NCBI GenBank assembly: GCA_021832345.1
Contig: JAKBKY010000002.1
Location: 248,001-312,000, forward strand
Reading direction: 5' to 3'
DNA from: a bacterium
GTDB taxonomy: Bacteria; Vulcanimicrobiota; Vulcanimicrobiia; Vulcanimicrobiales; Vulcanimicrobiaceae
Length of the DNA: 64,000 nucleotides
Shown here: positions 10,900 to 18,886 of the stretch, in pieces
Layout: every line of letters starts with the position of its first letter
Numbering within the stretch: the first letter of the stretch is position 1
The notes under the pieces: model-generated
The model's input: only the letters and a program-made list of their open reading frames with translations
Told to the model about the DNA's origin: nothing
The model's database searches: none
Position numbers and translations under genes: made by a program

Positions 10900-11214
10900 A
10901 TGGGTCTTCGGAGTTCCGTGCTTGTTGACCGGCGGTGCAGGAACGTATCTTCAGATCCTTTCCTTTCCGACGATCTCTTCGCTCGGTCGCTCCCGCCCGA
11001 CAGATCCGAATGGCCAAAGCCGGGCAAGGATCACACCTTACGGTATGTCGTTGCCCGAGGTCGTCGCTTCGAGTCCAGCGTCATTGCGACTAAGGTATCG
11101 CGGCTGGGCGCGATCGCTCTGTATCTTTCGGTCGCGACCGGTCTCGTAATCAATTTTCCGTCGCCGTGGTTAGCGGGAGCGGGTAGGGTCGCAGCCATCG
11201 CCGCGATCGTTTAG
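10900..11214 (+). CDS. Doubtful open reading frame with hydrophobic C-terminus
   Basis: An open frame of 104 codons in the stretch between the HEPN genes and the next small gene. The last ~35 residues are hydrophobic (LGAIALYLSVATGLVINF) and could form a membrane helix. The N-terminal part looks like random high-GC coding and there is no good ribosome-binding site. It may be a degenerate gene. Apart from it, I see nothing in 10862-11226. Confidence 0.2.
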   Translation: MGLRSSVLVDRRCRNVSSDPFLSDDLFARSLPPDRSEWPKPGKDHTLRYVVARGRRFESSVIATKVSRLGAIALYLSVATGLVINFPSPWLAGAGRVAAIAAIV

Positions 11215-11226
11215 GCCTTCCGCCTA

Positions 11227-11499
11227 TTGAACGATGTGCCTGGCTTGAAGAGGCGGGTGCGCTTGTCCGAGGGTTTTCAAGAGTTGCAAAGCATGCGTAA
11301 CGGGAGCGTCGTAGCTCAAAACGCCACGATTGACTTCGACGCGGCGCTAGCCACCCCGGATGAAGAGATCGCGAGAGTAAAAACGCCCCTCGAACGTCTT
11401 ACACGTGAGGAGCGTCAAATCATCGAAGAGCGAGAGGCTCAGAGGCAAGCCGCGCTCAGGGCGGCGGAAGCCGCCCAACCGCCGGCAGAGCAACCTTAG
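11227..11499 (+). CDS. Small hypothetical protein with Glu/Arg-rich helical tail
   Basis: A 90-residue frame starting TTG (GTG 11236 and ATG 11293 are alternatives). The C-terminal half is strongly helical and charged (RLTREERQIIEEREAQRQ) and ends in a Pro/Ala tail. The composition is protein-like, and an intrinsic terminator follows 70 bp downstream at 11571-11600, which supports a real transcription unit. No family recognised. Confidence 0.4.
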   Translation: MNDVPGLKRRVRLSEGFQELQSMRNGSVVAQNATIDFDAALATPDEEIARVKTPLERLTREERQIIEEREAQRQAALRAAEAAQPPAEQP

Positions 11500-11570
11500 A
11501 TACGCATGGCCGTGCCCCAGTCATCAACGCGTGGATTTCAGGCGCGTAGGTAGCACGATCTCTGCGGCCC

Positions 11571-11600
11571 GGAGGCCCCGCTTACGCGGGGCTCTCTTTT
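11571..11600 (+). terminator. Intrinsic terminator
   Basis: A perfect 7-bp stem GCCCCGC-TTAC-GCGGGGC is followed by TCTCTTTT. It would end transcription of the small gene at 11227-11499, and possibly the HEPN cassette. Between it and hicA (11601-11692) I see nothing. Confidence 0.7.
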
Positions 11601-11692
11601 GCAGCGAAGTCGATCCTGCGAGCGCGGATAGAGTAGCCTGGCTCGGTCTCACTACCCAAGTGGCGGCGGGCCTCGGCGGGCTGAAAGCGCTC

Positions 11693-11926
11693 CTAATGTG
11701 CGAGGAGTTCCTTTAGCTCGTCAACCGTCAGCTCGGCTTGTCTAAGGATCGAAAGTAGCGTGCCGATTGGCACGACATGGCTGGCGTGGGCGGGAACCAC
11801 GACGAGGCGAGGAATACCGGGGCGCCGCAAGTAGTGATGACTCCCGCGCGTATGCGAAAGTACGAAACCGTCGCGCTGTAATGCGGCGACGATCGCTTTA
11901 CCGGGGACGCGCAGGGCTTTCGGCAG
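11693..11926 (-). CDS. hicA: HicA-family mRNA interferase toxin, CTG start
   Basis: Seventy-seven residues. It reads PKALRVPGKAIVAALQRDGF at the start, with the catalytic His in RGSHHYL and the family ending LLSILRQAELTVDELKELL. This is the complete double-stranded-RNA-binding-like HicA fold. There is no ATG, GTG or TTG in frame between an upstream stop and the domain; the only plausible start is CTG at 11926, 2 bp after the hicB stop. A rare start would keep toxin output low. It lies downstream of hicB, so the antitoxin is made first. Confidence 0.85.
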   Translation of the reverse strand: MPKALRVPGKAIVAALQRDGFVLSHTRGSHHYLRRPGIPRLVVVPAHASHVVPIGTLLSILRQAELTVDELKELLAH

Positions 11927-11928
11927 CG

Positions 11929-12153
11929 CTAGATCGCGATCTCGACGAGTTCAGCCGGGGTAGGCTCGACCGCAAGCTCGATGCCCTCGATCTCGGCGGC
12001 CTCAAGATAGCCAAGGATCGCTTCGCGCGTGCTCGCAAGCGCCTCGTCGCGCGTAGTCCCGAAGGTGGAGAGATGATCCAAAGCAGGCACGTACGTGACC
12101 CAGGCCCCCTCGGCCGGATCGTACTCGACAATCACCTGGAACTGGCGCTTCAT
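11929..12153 (-). CDS. hicB: HicB-family antitoxin
   Basis: Seventy-four residues, beginning MKRQFQVIVEYDPAEGAWV followed by VPALDHLSTFGTTRDEALA, the partial RNase H-like HicB fold that binds HicA. There is no C-terminal DNA-binding domain, as in the short HicB forms. A -10-like TAGTAT (12160-12165, minus strand) ends only 6 bp before the ATG, so the mRNA may be leaderless. It is transcribed away from the tRNA-Ala genes. Confidence 0.85.
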   Translation of the reverse strand: MKRQFQVIVEYDPAEGAWVTYVPALDHLSTFGTTRDEALASTREAILGYLEAAEIEGIELAVEPTPAELVEIAI

Positions 12154-12202
12154 GCTGCTATACTACACCCCGTCGTATTCCGGTGCCCCCGGCAACTGGA
12201 AT

Positions 12203-12278
12203 TGGTGGAGGCAAGGAGACTCGAACTCCTGACCCTCACGCTGCCAGCGTGATGCTCTACCAACTGAGCTATGCCCCC
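12203..12278 (-). tRNA. tRNA-Ala (GGC)
   Basis: A complete cloverleaf on the minus strand. The acceptor GGGGGCA pairs with TGCCTCC (one G-U), the anticodon loop CTGGCAG is centred on GGC and the T-arm has GTTCGAG. CCA is encoded at 12203-12205. It is paired with a second tRNA-Ala 52 bp upstream. Confidence 0.97.
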
Positions 12279-12330
12279 CGAGGCGGCCTCCTCTTCACGC
12301 CGCTTCGAGCAAGTCCTCTGTGCGAGAAGT

Positions 12331-12406
12331 TGGTGGAGACGAGGGGACTCGAACCCCTGACCCTCTACATGCAAAGCAGATGCTCTACCAGCTGAGCTAC
12401 GTCCCC
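12331..12406 (-). tRNA. tRNA-Ala (TGC)
   Basis: A complete cloverleaf on the minus strand. The acceptor GGGGACG pairs with CGTCTCC, the anticodon loop is TTTGCAT (TGC) and the T-arm has GGTTCGAGTCC. CCA is encoded. Unlike in many bacteria it is not inside an rRNA operon. Confidence 0.97.
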
Positions 12407-12508
12407 GAGACCGGGGGTGCTGTTTTGAGTTCGATGTAACGCAGCCCTGCGCGAGGTCCGGACGAAAAGGATGGGGCTTGCAGCGTGTGCTATACTCTCG
12501 ACCTGCAC

Positions 12509-12585
12509 GGGCCATTAGCTCAGCTGGTTAGAGCGCATGCTTGATAAGCATGAGGTCCCTGGTTCGAACCCAGGATGGCCCACCA
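12509..12585 (+). tRNA. tRNA-Ile (GAT)
   Basis: A complete 77-nt tRNA with encoded CCA. The acceptor GGGCCAT pairs with ATGGCCC and the anticodon loop is TTGATAA. A -10-like TATACT lies at 12491-12496. The convergent PQQ gene ends at the very next base, so the two transcription units abut. Confidence 0.97.
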
Positions 12586-13920
12586 TCACAGAACATTCCC
12601 CTGCCCGTGCATCGCGCGCAGCTTTGCCAACGGGATAGCATAGACCGTCTGGTCGTCGGCGACGTAGAGCGTCGAACCGTCGATGAGCGGCGGCGAAATG
12701 GTGAAGATCTGGGGGAAGTGTACACGGGCGATGAGGTGTCCGGAGCGTGCGTCCACCATGTAGAAGTAGCCTGCGGTGTCTCCAACGTAGAGTCGCCCGC
12801 GGTTCACCACGGCGCTCATCTTGACGGGGGCGGCCGTGCGCAGCCGCCAGAGCGGCTCTCCGTCGGCCACAGAGAACGCACGAACCTCATCGAGTACGGG
12901 TATGGCTTGGTAGAGTGTGCCTCGATGGATCAGCCCGGCGACGGCCTGTTCGTTGGAGCCGCGTGTCGTCCATCGCCCTGCCTGGGAGCGCCAGCGCCAG
13001 CGGAGTGCGCCGGTGCGTGCGCTCACCACGCTCACGGTGGAGTAGGTCGCCTGATCGGCGGGCTTGCCGGGCAGCCATCCGGCGCCCTCAAGGGCAACGA
13101 GACCATCGGAGACTGCGGGGGAGCAGTCGGCGTTCCCGTGATAGGCTCGCTGGACGACCCTCCCATCGCTCAGCGCAACGATGTCGAGATGCGCGGGCTC
13201 TCCGGAACGCGGGCCGCCGCCCACGATCACATACAGGCGGCCGCCTGTGACGGCAGCCGAACTCATCGTGGCAATTCCTCGCGTCGGTCGCGTCCACAAA
13301 GTCCGTCCGGTCGCAAGCGATAGCGCCTTGATGCGATCGTGGCCGTTTGCTCCGATGATGGCTAGCTGTCCAACGGTGCGTGCCAGTGCCGCTGTCGGCA
13401 TGTCCTCGCCCACGGTCCGTCGCTGCCACACGATCCTTCCGTTCTGGGCATTGAGCGCGAGGATGCGATCCCCACCCGGTCGCCCCCATACGGTTCGTCC
13501 CCGCCGGTCGACCAACACTCGATTGGTTCCCGTCCCAACGACGACCAGGCCGGCAGCCACGAGCGGGGTCGTCATCGCGACATCCGGCAGCGGAGTCGAC
13601 CAGATGAGGCGGCCGGTACGCGCATCCAGCGCACTCACTTGCCGATTGAAGCTCTCGACGAAGACCTTGCCGCCGGCGATGGCCAGACCTCCGTTGACCT
13701 TGCCGTGAAGCGAGCGCTGCCAACTCGTCGCACCAAGCCCCGGGCGCACTGCCTGGTGGCTTGAGCGAAACTGGTACATCGGCCACATCCCAGCGGGGCA
13801 CCGCCCGGCACCCAGGGTTGCCAGCAGGATGACCGAGAGCGCGAAGCGCAGCGGGGCGCGTGTCGCTGCGCGCCATGGCGCCGAGCAACTGCCGGTCCTT
13901 ATCCGATTAAGGCGATCCAC
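12586..13920 (-). CDS. PQQ-type beta-propeller protein, probably exported
   Basis: About 444 residues. A hydrophobic signal segment (RFALSVILLATLGAG, residues ~26-40) is followed by repeated blades with the PQQ/BamB signature, such as SALDARTGRLIWSTPL, LALNAQNGRIVWQR and KALSLATGRTLWTR. Such propellers are scaffolds for outer-membrane assembly or quinoprotein enzymes; no dehydrogenase catalytic residues are evident, so a scaffold is more likely. It starts with GTG 13920 inside the end of the small upstream gene. It is the last gene of a four-gene operon with a lytic transglycosylase. Confidence 0.7.
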   Translation of the reverse strand: MDRLNRIRTGSCSAPWRAATRAPLRFALSVILLATLGAGRCPAGMWPMYQFRSSHQAVRPGLGATSWQRSLHGKVNGGLAIAGGKVFVESFNRQVSALDARTGRLIWSTPLPDVAMTTPLVAAGLVVVGTGTNRVLVDRRGRTVWGRPGGDRILALNAQNGRIVWQRRTVGEDMPTAALARTVGQLAIIGANGHDRIKALSLATGRTLWTRPTRGIATMSSAAVTGGRLYVIVGGGPRSGEPAHLDIVALSDGRVVQRAYHGNADCSPAVSDGLVALEGAGWLPGKPADQATYSTVSVVSARTGALRWRWRSQAGRWTTRGSNEQAVAGLIHRGTLYQAIPVLDEVRAFSVADGEPLWRLRTAAPVKMSAVVNRGRLYVGDTAGYFYMVDARSGHLIARVHFPQIFTISPPLIDGSTLYVADDQTVYAIPLAKLRAMHGQGNVL

Positions 13921-14123
13921 TTGGCCAGATACGCATCGTCATCTTTGATCTGCGTCATCGCCATTGTCCGCAAAACCTCGCCTTCGCGCAAGATCTCGGC
14001 GCGCTCGGCGGCGACCTCGTCGAAACGCTGGTGCGTCACAAGAAGGCCGCGCGACGCCGCGCCGACCTCTTCACCGTCTGCGGTACGCCGCACGACGCCC
14101 TCCTTACGATCGATCCGTATCAT
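13899..14123 (-). CDS. Small protein, paralogue of the upstream gene
   Basis: Seventy-four residues. Its last ~45 residues align with the C-terminus of the product of 14120-14425: FDEVAAERAEILREGEVLR here versus FDEAMDERSENMREVNVLR, and both end in a K-I-IG pattern. It starts at an ATG overlapping the previous stop (ATGA) and overlaps the next gene by 22 bp. I recognise no family. Size and helical nature recall needle, rod or pilin-like subunits or regulators, but this is speculative. Confidence 0.55.
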   Translation of the reverse strand: MIRIDRKEGVVRRTADGEEVGAASRGLLVTHQRFDEVAAERAEILREGEVLRTMAMTQIKDDDAYLAKWIALIG

Positions 14124-14425
14124 TGACCGATCATCTGGATAAACTTTTTAACGATGCCGTCGTCGGCTTTGCGCTGTGCCATCGTGATATCGCGAAGTAC
14201 ATTCACTTCGCGCATGTTCTCCGAGCGCTCGTCCATCGCTTCGTCAAAGGCCGTGGATTGAATCTGCATCGTCTCTTGGTGGCGCATCTGTTCGCCATAG
14301 AGACCGAGCTGGAAGAGTTCGTCTTGGGTGTTGAGGCCGGTCATCGCGGCATTCTGTGCGCCGCCGGCGATGCCGCCGACGATCGCCGGGAGGGCCATTT
14401 CGGCTAAGGGTGCGAGAAAGGACAC
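14120..14425 (-). CDS. Small protein with glycine-rich hydrophobic N-terminus
   Basis: A 101-residue protein from GTG 14425 with GGAGG 9 bp upstream. The N-terminus, LAEMALPAIVGGIAGGAQNA, is a glycine-zipper-like hydrophobic helix. The C-terminal ~50 residues match the next small protein. It sits between a lytic transglycosylase gene and its own paralogue. This could be a subunit of a cell-envelope structure whose assembly needs local peptidoglycan cutting, but no family is recognised. Confidence 0.6.
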   Translation of the reverse strand: MSFLAPLAEMALPAIVGGIAGGAQNAAMTGLNTQDELFQLGLYGEQMRHQETMQIQSTAFDEAMDERSENMREVNVLRDITMAQRKADDGIVKKFIQMIGQ

Positions 14426-14472
14426 TGCTGGATACCTCCTATTGTGGGTGGTCGAGGGTGATGCGTCTGGAT

Positions 14473-15108
14473 TCAAGCCTGCTCGCCGTCGAGGAGCGCG
14501 GCGTTGCCGGTGCCGTCGTTATCGGTGCTCTCCGCGGAAGAGCGCTTGTTGCCTGACGCCCAAGCCGGCGGCATCGGCAGCGGTGGGGGCGCCGGTATGG
14601 GAAGCCGGCTTGGGGAAGCAGCCTCGGTAGTCCGAGCGGTACCGGCTGCGGGCCCCGCGTCCCCGGCGATGCGCCGCTCGTGTCGGAGGACGGAGTCGGC
14701 GTACCCCAGCAGGGCGCCGTCCCCCCATCGGGTCTGCGTGCCCACCGCACGCGGATCACCCGCATTGTACGCTTGGAGGGCCGCACGAACGTTGCCGTGG
14801 TAGCGGTCGAGCAGACCCCGAAGCATACGAGCTGCGTACTCGGCATTGGCCGCCGGGTCCATCGCCGCCCCTGAGGCCGCGAAGGCATGAAAGCGGTCGT
14901 CGATTTGAAAGAGGCCCCGCCCGTGACCGTTGTCGCCATCGATGTTGCGCCCGGCGTTGGAGCCGGGACCGCCCGTCTCTTGAGCGGCGACCGCCGCCAG
15001 CAAGGCAGGATCGAGGGAGTAGCGGGCGGCCGACGCGGCGATCTGGGGGGCGTACGCTACCCCGGCATGTTGCAGGGCTGCGGCGGTTGGAGCAAGGTGA
15101 AGCATCAT
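14473..15108 (-). CDS. Lytic transglycosylase (SLT domain)
   Basis: About 211 residues. The SLT domain (residues ~20-140) has the catalytic Glu in LAAVAAQETGGPGSN, the GRGLFQID motif and the LQAYNAGDP motif near the end. A Pro-rich C-terminal tail follows (PIPAPPPLPMPP). There is no obvious signal peptide from the chosen ATG 15108; TTG 15144 is another start and adds nothing hydrophobic. Such enzymes cleave peptidoglycan, often to let secretion or pilus machines through. It leads the operon 14473-12586. Confidence 0.75.
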   Translation of the reverse strand: MMLHLAPTAAALQHAGVAYAPQIAASAARYSLDPALLAAVAAQETGGPGSNAGRNIDGDNGHGRGLFQIDDRFHAFAASGAAMDPAANAEYAARMLRGLLDRYHGNVRAALQAYNAGDPRAVGTQTRWGDGALLGYADSVLRHERRIAGDAGPAAGTARTTEAASPSRLPIPAPPPLPMPPAWASGNKRSSAESTDNDGTGNAALLDGEQA

Positions 15109-15137
15109 GGCGACCCTCGATCCCCCGACGACGGCGT

Positions 15138-15166
15138 TTGACAAGAGCTCGGTCCGGTTCTAGAAT
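15138..15166 (+). promoter_or_regulatory. Sigma-70-type promoter for yceD-rpmF-fab operon
   Basis: TTGACA at 15138-15143, a 17-bp spacer and TAGAAT at 15161-15166: nearly consensus. It faces yceD (start 15216) and lies between two divergent operons. Confidence 0.75.
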
Positions 15167-15215
15167 GGCGTGTGTCGTGAAGAGGTCCCCCGGGGCGGGG
15201 ACCTTGCGCTATGTT

Positions 15216-15716
15216 ATGGGTCATTCTCACAAGATCAATGTTGGGTCCGTACTCGCGGGAAGCGGGCGGCGCCTGGTGGTGGCCGATCGGATCGCGCTTG
15301 AGCCGTTCGAGGGGATCGCTTTCCCCGAGCCGCTCCGGGTGGATCTGGAAGTGGGCTTTGCCGATGGGCAGCTCCTGATCGAGGGCAAGATTGCTGCAAA
15401 CTTTCGCGGAGAATGCGACCTGTGTCTTGGTGAGGTTTGCGCAGAGATGCTCCTGGATGTCGATGAACGCATCGAACTCGAGGACGAAGGCATCGACGGG
15501 CCTTTTGGCGAGAGCAACGTCCTTGTCGGCGAATCTCTCGATGTCGGGGACCTCGCGATGCAACTCGTGCTGAGCGCGCTACCATTGGGGTTGCGTTGCT
15601 CGCGGGAGTGCCAAGGCTTATGTCCGCAGTGCGGCACGAACTTGAACGCGAGCACTTGCTCGTGTCAGAACGGAGAGAAACGTGGCAAATCCGAAGTGGA
15701 AAACTCCGCGCAGTAA
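15216..15716 (+). CDS. yceD: YceD/DUF177 family protein
   Basis: A 166-residue DUF177 protein. The four-cysteine zinc-like signature is CDLCLGE followed later by CQGLCPQCGTN, as in the family. The gene almost always precedes rpmF and has been linked to 23S rRNA accumulation and ribosome assembly. ATG 15216 was chosen because it gives MGHSHKINVGSVL. Its end overlaps rpmF by 35 bp, an unusually long coupling. Confidence 0.85.
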   Translation: MGHSHKINVGSVLAGSGRRLVVADRIALEPFEGIAFPEPLRVDLEVGFADGQLLIEGKIAANFRGECDLCLGEVCAEMLLDVDERIELEDEGIDGPFGESNVLVGESLDVGDLAMQLVLSALPLGLRCSRECQGLCPQCGTNLNASTCSCQNGEKRGKSEVENSAQ

Positions 15717-15888
15717 GACGCGCAGCCGGCGTGCGGCGAACTGGCAGCTCGGCCCGGTAACGGCCGTCGAGTGCCCGCAATGCCATCAACCGAAGCGGCC
15801 GCACTTTATCTGCGAAGCGTGCGGAACCTACGCCGGCCGTCAAATCGTCGAGGCGAAGGACGAGCATGCCGCTCACGCGCACGGTTAG
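15682..15888 (+). CDS. rpmF: 50S ribosomal protein L32
   Basis: Sixty-eight residues. It starts GTG with GGAGAG upstream: MANPKWKTPRSKTRSRRA, then the zinc-binding CPQCHQPKRPHFICEACG. This is a complete L32. It begins inside the 3' end of yceD and is followed 4 bp later by fabH, so ribosome and fatty-acid genes are linked. Confidence 0.96.
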   Translation: MANPKWKTPRSKTRSRRAANWQLGPVTAVECPQCHQPKRPHFICEACGTYAGRQIVEAKDEHAAHAHG

Positions 15889-15891
15889 ACG

Positions 15892-16899
15892 TTGAATCAG
15901 ACGGGGGTCAAGATCGCGGCGGTGGCTCACTATGCTCCCGCGAGGATCGTGACGAACGAAGATCTTACCCGTTGGCTGGACACCTCCGACGAGTGGATCA
16001 CGTCGCGAACCGGGATGAAGCGCCGCCATTGGGCGGCCCCCGGCCAGGCCACGAGCGACCTGGCCATCGCGGCCGCGCGGCGCCTGCTCGAACAGACAAA
16101 CTGCGATCCAAACGAGGTCGACTGCTACATCGTCGCAACGTGCACTGCCGACTATCCGTTTCCGGCTACCGCGTGCATCGTCGCCTCCAAGCTCGGAGCC
16201 AAAGGTAAAGCCGCCTTCGATATCGAGATCGCCTGCAGCGGATTCATCTACGGGCTGACCGTCGCAAGCTCGTTGATTCGCTCCGGCGTCTATCGGAGAA
16301 TCGTGTTGATCGGTGCCGAAACGCTCTCCAAGATCGTCAATAAAGGGGACCGCGGCACCGCCATCCTGTTCGGCGACGGCGCGGGTGCCGTCTTGCTTGA
16401 GGCCACGCAAGAAGACTCGTTTCTCTCAGCGGATCTGGGCAGCGATGGAAGCCGGCCCGAGATCCTGCTGGTCGAAGCGGGCGGCTCTCGGCGTGCCACC
16501 GACGCCGCGGCGATCGCCGCCAATGCGCATTTGATCCACATGGCCGGTCGCGAAGTGTTCAAATTTGCCGTCAACAAAATGATCAGCGCGACCGGTCGCG
16601 CCCTCGAAAAGGCGCACCTGACCAAGAGCGACGTGGATTTCCTCATCCCCCATCAAGCCAATAAACGGATCATCGATGCCGCTGCGAAGTATCTTGGGAT
16701 GCCGCCTGAGAAAGTCGTCTGCAACATCCATGAGTACGGGAACACCTCGGCTGCGTCGATCCCTATCGCGCTCTCGGAGAGCGTCGAGCAAGGGCGGATT
16801 GCGCCGGGCAATGTGATCGTCTTCGTCGGTTTCGGTGGTGGGCTATCCTGGGGGGCCGTTGCCTGGCGTTGGCAAGCGCTTGCCTCAGAGGGCAGATGA
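15892..16899 (+). CDS. fabH: 3-oxoacyl-ACP synthase III (KAS III)
   Basis: A 335-residue KAS III. The catalytic Cys lies in IEIACSGFIYGL, the His in LIPHQANKRI and the Asn in YGNTSAASIPIAL. It starts the condensation of acetyl-CoA with malonyl-ACP. It begins with a TTG (LNQTGVKIAA). plsX, which often sits between rpmF and fabH, is missing. It is followed by fabD, fabG and acpP. Confidence 0.95.
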   Translation: MNQTGVKIAAVAHYAPARIVTNEDLTRWLDTSDEWITSRTGMKRRHWAAPGQATSDLAIAAARRLLEQTNCDPNEVDCYIVATCTADYPFPATACIVASKLGAKGKAAFDIEIACSGFIYGLTVASSLIRSGVYRRIVLIGAETLSKIVNKGDRGTAILFGDGAGAVLLEATQEDSFLSADLGSDGSRPEILLVEAGGSRRATDAAAIAANAHLIHMAGREVFKFAVNKMISATGRALEKAHLTKSDVDFLIPHQANKRIIDAAAKYLGMPPEKVVCNIHEYGNTSAASIPIALSESVEQGRIAPGNVIVFVGFGGGLSWGAVAWRWQALASEGR

Positions 16900-16903
16900 C
16901 GGC

Positions 16904-17866
16904 ATGAACGCACAACGCATAGGCGTCGTCTTTCCCGGCCAAGGCTCCCAGGTCATTGGGATGGGCCAGGATGTGGCCGCCGGCAATCGGCGTGCCGCCC
17001 AGCTCTTCTCCACCGCATCGGAGATCTTAGGCTATGACCTGCTCGAACTCGTGCGAAACGCTCCCCAGGAGCGCTTACGCCAGACCCAATTCAGCCAACC
17101 CGCCATCTTCGCGACCAACATCGCTCTGTATTTTGCCGTCGGGCAGACGCTGCGGCCGGTAGTCAGCGCCGGGCACTCCTTCGGCGAGTTTTGCAGCCTG
17201 ACCATCTCAGGCGCAGTCTCTTTCGAAGACGCGCTCACGATGGTCGATGCTCGCGGTAAGGCGATGCAACTGGCGGCCGAGCGCACCCCCGGAGGCATGT
17301 CGGCGGTGTTGGGCATGGAGGCCTCCGCGATCCTTGAGGTTGTCAACGATGTCCGTGGGAAGACCGGCACACGGGTCGCGCTGGCGAACTTCAATGCGCC
17401 CATGCAGACCGTAATTAGCGGCGATCTTCTCGGCGTACGGGCTGCCGGCGATGCATTGCTCGCCGCCGGCGCCAAGCGAGTCGTGCCGCTCAACGTCTCG
17501 GGTGCCTGGCATAGCGAACTGATGGAGCCGGCCGTCGCGGCATTCTCTCGTGCCGTGGAGGCAGCGCAGGTGAGCCTGCCGCAGTTCGACGTCATCAGTA
17601 ACTTGGATGCGCGACCCTACCGTGACGTTGCGACCATCCGTAAACATCTCATCGCATCGATCACCTCGGAGGTGAGATGGCACGACACCTCCCTGGCGCT
17701 GTTGGAGTATGGGCTCGACTCGTTGGTCGAATTCGGAGCAAGCCCCGTGCTTGCGTCTCTGGCCAAGCGGTTGCCCGGTGTCCCGCCGGTCCATACGGTG
17801 AGTGATCTCGCGGGGGTCGAGAGGTTCGAGCAGACGCTTGAACCCCTCGTCGGGCGACCGGCATGA
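16904..17866 (+). CDS. fabD: Malonyl-CoA:ACP transacylase
   Basis: A 320-residue protein. GQGSQ near the N-terminus and the nucleophile motif GHSFGEF (usually GHSLGEY) are present, with His in SGAWHSELM. It transfers malonyl from CoA to ACP. ATG 16904 follows the fabH stop by 5 bp. Its end overlaps fabG by 4 bp. Confidence 0.95.
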   Translation: MNAQRIGVVFPGQGSQVIGMGQDVAAGNRRAAQLFSTASEILGYDLLELVRNAPQERLRQTQFSQPAIFATNIALYFAVGQTLRPVVSAGHSFGEFCSLTISGAVSFEDALTMVDARGKAMQLAAERTPGGMSAVLGMEASAILEVVNDVRGKTGTRVALANFNAPMQTVISGDLLGVRAAGDALLAAGAKRVVPLNVSGAWHSELMEPAVAAFSRAVEAAQVSLPQFDVISNLDARPYRDVATIRKHLIASITSEVRWHDTSLALLEYGLDSLVEFGASPVLASLAKRLPGVPPVHTVSDLAGVERFEQTLEPLVGRPA

Positions 17867-18609
17867 GCCCTCCACAGAGGGTTGCGCTCGTCACGGGAGC
17901 CAGTCGCGGCATCGGCCGAGCTATCGCCGTCGAGTTAGCACGCCGTGGAGCGGCGCTAGTCCTGATCGGGCGAGACGGCGGAGCCCTGGAGGAGAGCGTC
18001 GCGGCGATCGGTCGAGTCGCCCCAGAGGCGCCGGCGATGGTGATCTGCGCCGATGTCACGGATGCTGCGGCCGTAGCAGGCTGCGTGGATCAGGCCATGA
18101 CCCGCTTCGGGCGGCTCGACGTCGCCGTGGCTAATGCCGGCCAAGCGCACGACGGACTGCTCATGCGCCTCAAGCCCGAGGCCCTTGAGCTCAACCTGGC
18201 CGTCAACCTCAAGTCTGCGTTCTACCTCTGCATGGCCGTCTCGAAGCCGATGATGAAGCAGCGATCCGGATCGATCGTCCTGGTCAGCAGCATCGTCGGG
18301 CTCACCGGCAACGCGGGGCAGGCGGCCTATGCAGCCTCCAAGGCCGGAATGCTGGGCCTCACCAAGTCCCTAGCAAAGGAGTTAGGGTCGAGGAATATAA
18401 GAGTCAACGCTGTCGCGCCCGGACTCATAGAGACGGCGATGACGAAGGATATGTCCCAAGCGGCGCGCGAGTATATCCTCAAGCAGACGGCCCTGGGCCG
18501 CCCTGGAATACTTGAGGATGTCAGCGGCGCCGTCGCGTTTCTTTGCTCTGATGATGCCGGATACATAACGGGCCAAACGCTCGTCGTAGACGGCGGCATC
18601 GTGATGTAA
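17863..18609 (+). CDS. fabG: 3-oxoacyl-ACP reductase
   Basis: A 248-residue short-chain dehydrogenase. The NADP-binding TGASRGIGRAIA, NAG in VANAGQAHDG, catalytic Ser in LVSSIVG and YAASK in AAYAASKAGML are all present. Position in the fab cluster and length support FabG rather than another SDR. It starts ATGA over the fabD stop. Confidence 0.93.
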   Translation: MSPPQRVALVTGASRGIGRAIAVELARRGAALVLIGRDGGALEESVAAIGRVAPEAPAMVICADVTDAAAVAGCVDQAMTRFGRLDVAVANAGQAHDGLLMRLKPEALELNLAVNLKSAFYLCMAVSKPMMKQRSGSIVLVSSIVGLTGNAGQAAYAASKAGMLGLTKSLAKELGSRNIRVNAVAPGLIETAMTKDMSQAAREYILKQTALGRPGILEDVSGAVAFLCSDDAGYITGQTLVVDGGIVM

Positions 18610-18642
18610 CTCACCTGACGAAAGCCTACCAAGAGGAGACCC

Positions 18643-18885
18643 ATGTCGACCACGTTCGATAAAGTTAAAAAAATCATCGTCGAGCAACTCGGCGTCGACG
18701 AGTCTGAAGTGACTCCTGAAGCGTCAATCACTGACGATCTGGGCGCGGACTCGCTCGATCAAGTCGAACTCGTGATGGCCTTCGAAACCGAGTTCAACAT
18801 CGATATCCCAGACGAAGAGGCCGAAAAGATCAAGACCGTCGGCGACGCCGTCAAGCGCGTCGAAGAGGCGACTGCGGCCGGATAG
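18643..18885 (+). CDS. acpP: Acyl carrier protein
   Basis: An 80-residue acidic protein. The phosphopantetheine serine lies in [17 protein letters not shown] strong ribosome-binding site (AGAGGAGA) precedes the ATG. Context (fabG before, ffh after) and length fit the housekeeping ACP of type II fatty acid synthesis. Confidence 0.97.
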   Translation: MSTTFDKVKKIIVEQLGVDESEVTPEASITDDLGADSLDQVELVMAFETEFNIDIPDEEAEKIKTVGDAVKRVEEATAAG

Positions 18886-18886
18886 T

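Noticed and set aside
9292-12153. Prophage or integrative element between rnpB and the tRNA-Ala genes
   Set aside because: No integrase, no phage structural genes, and no direct repeat of the tRNA 3' end was found, although the region does look accessory.
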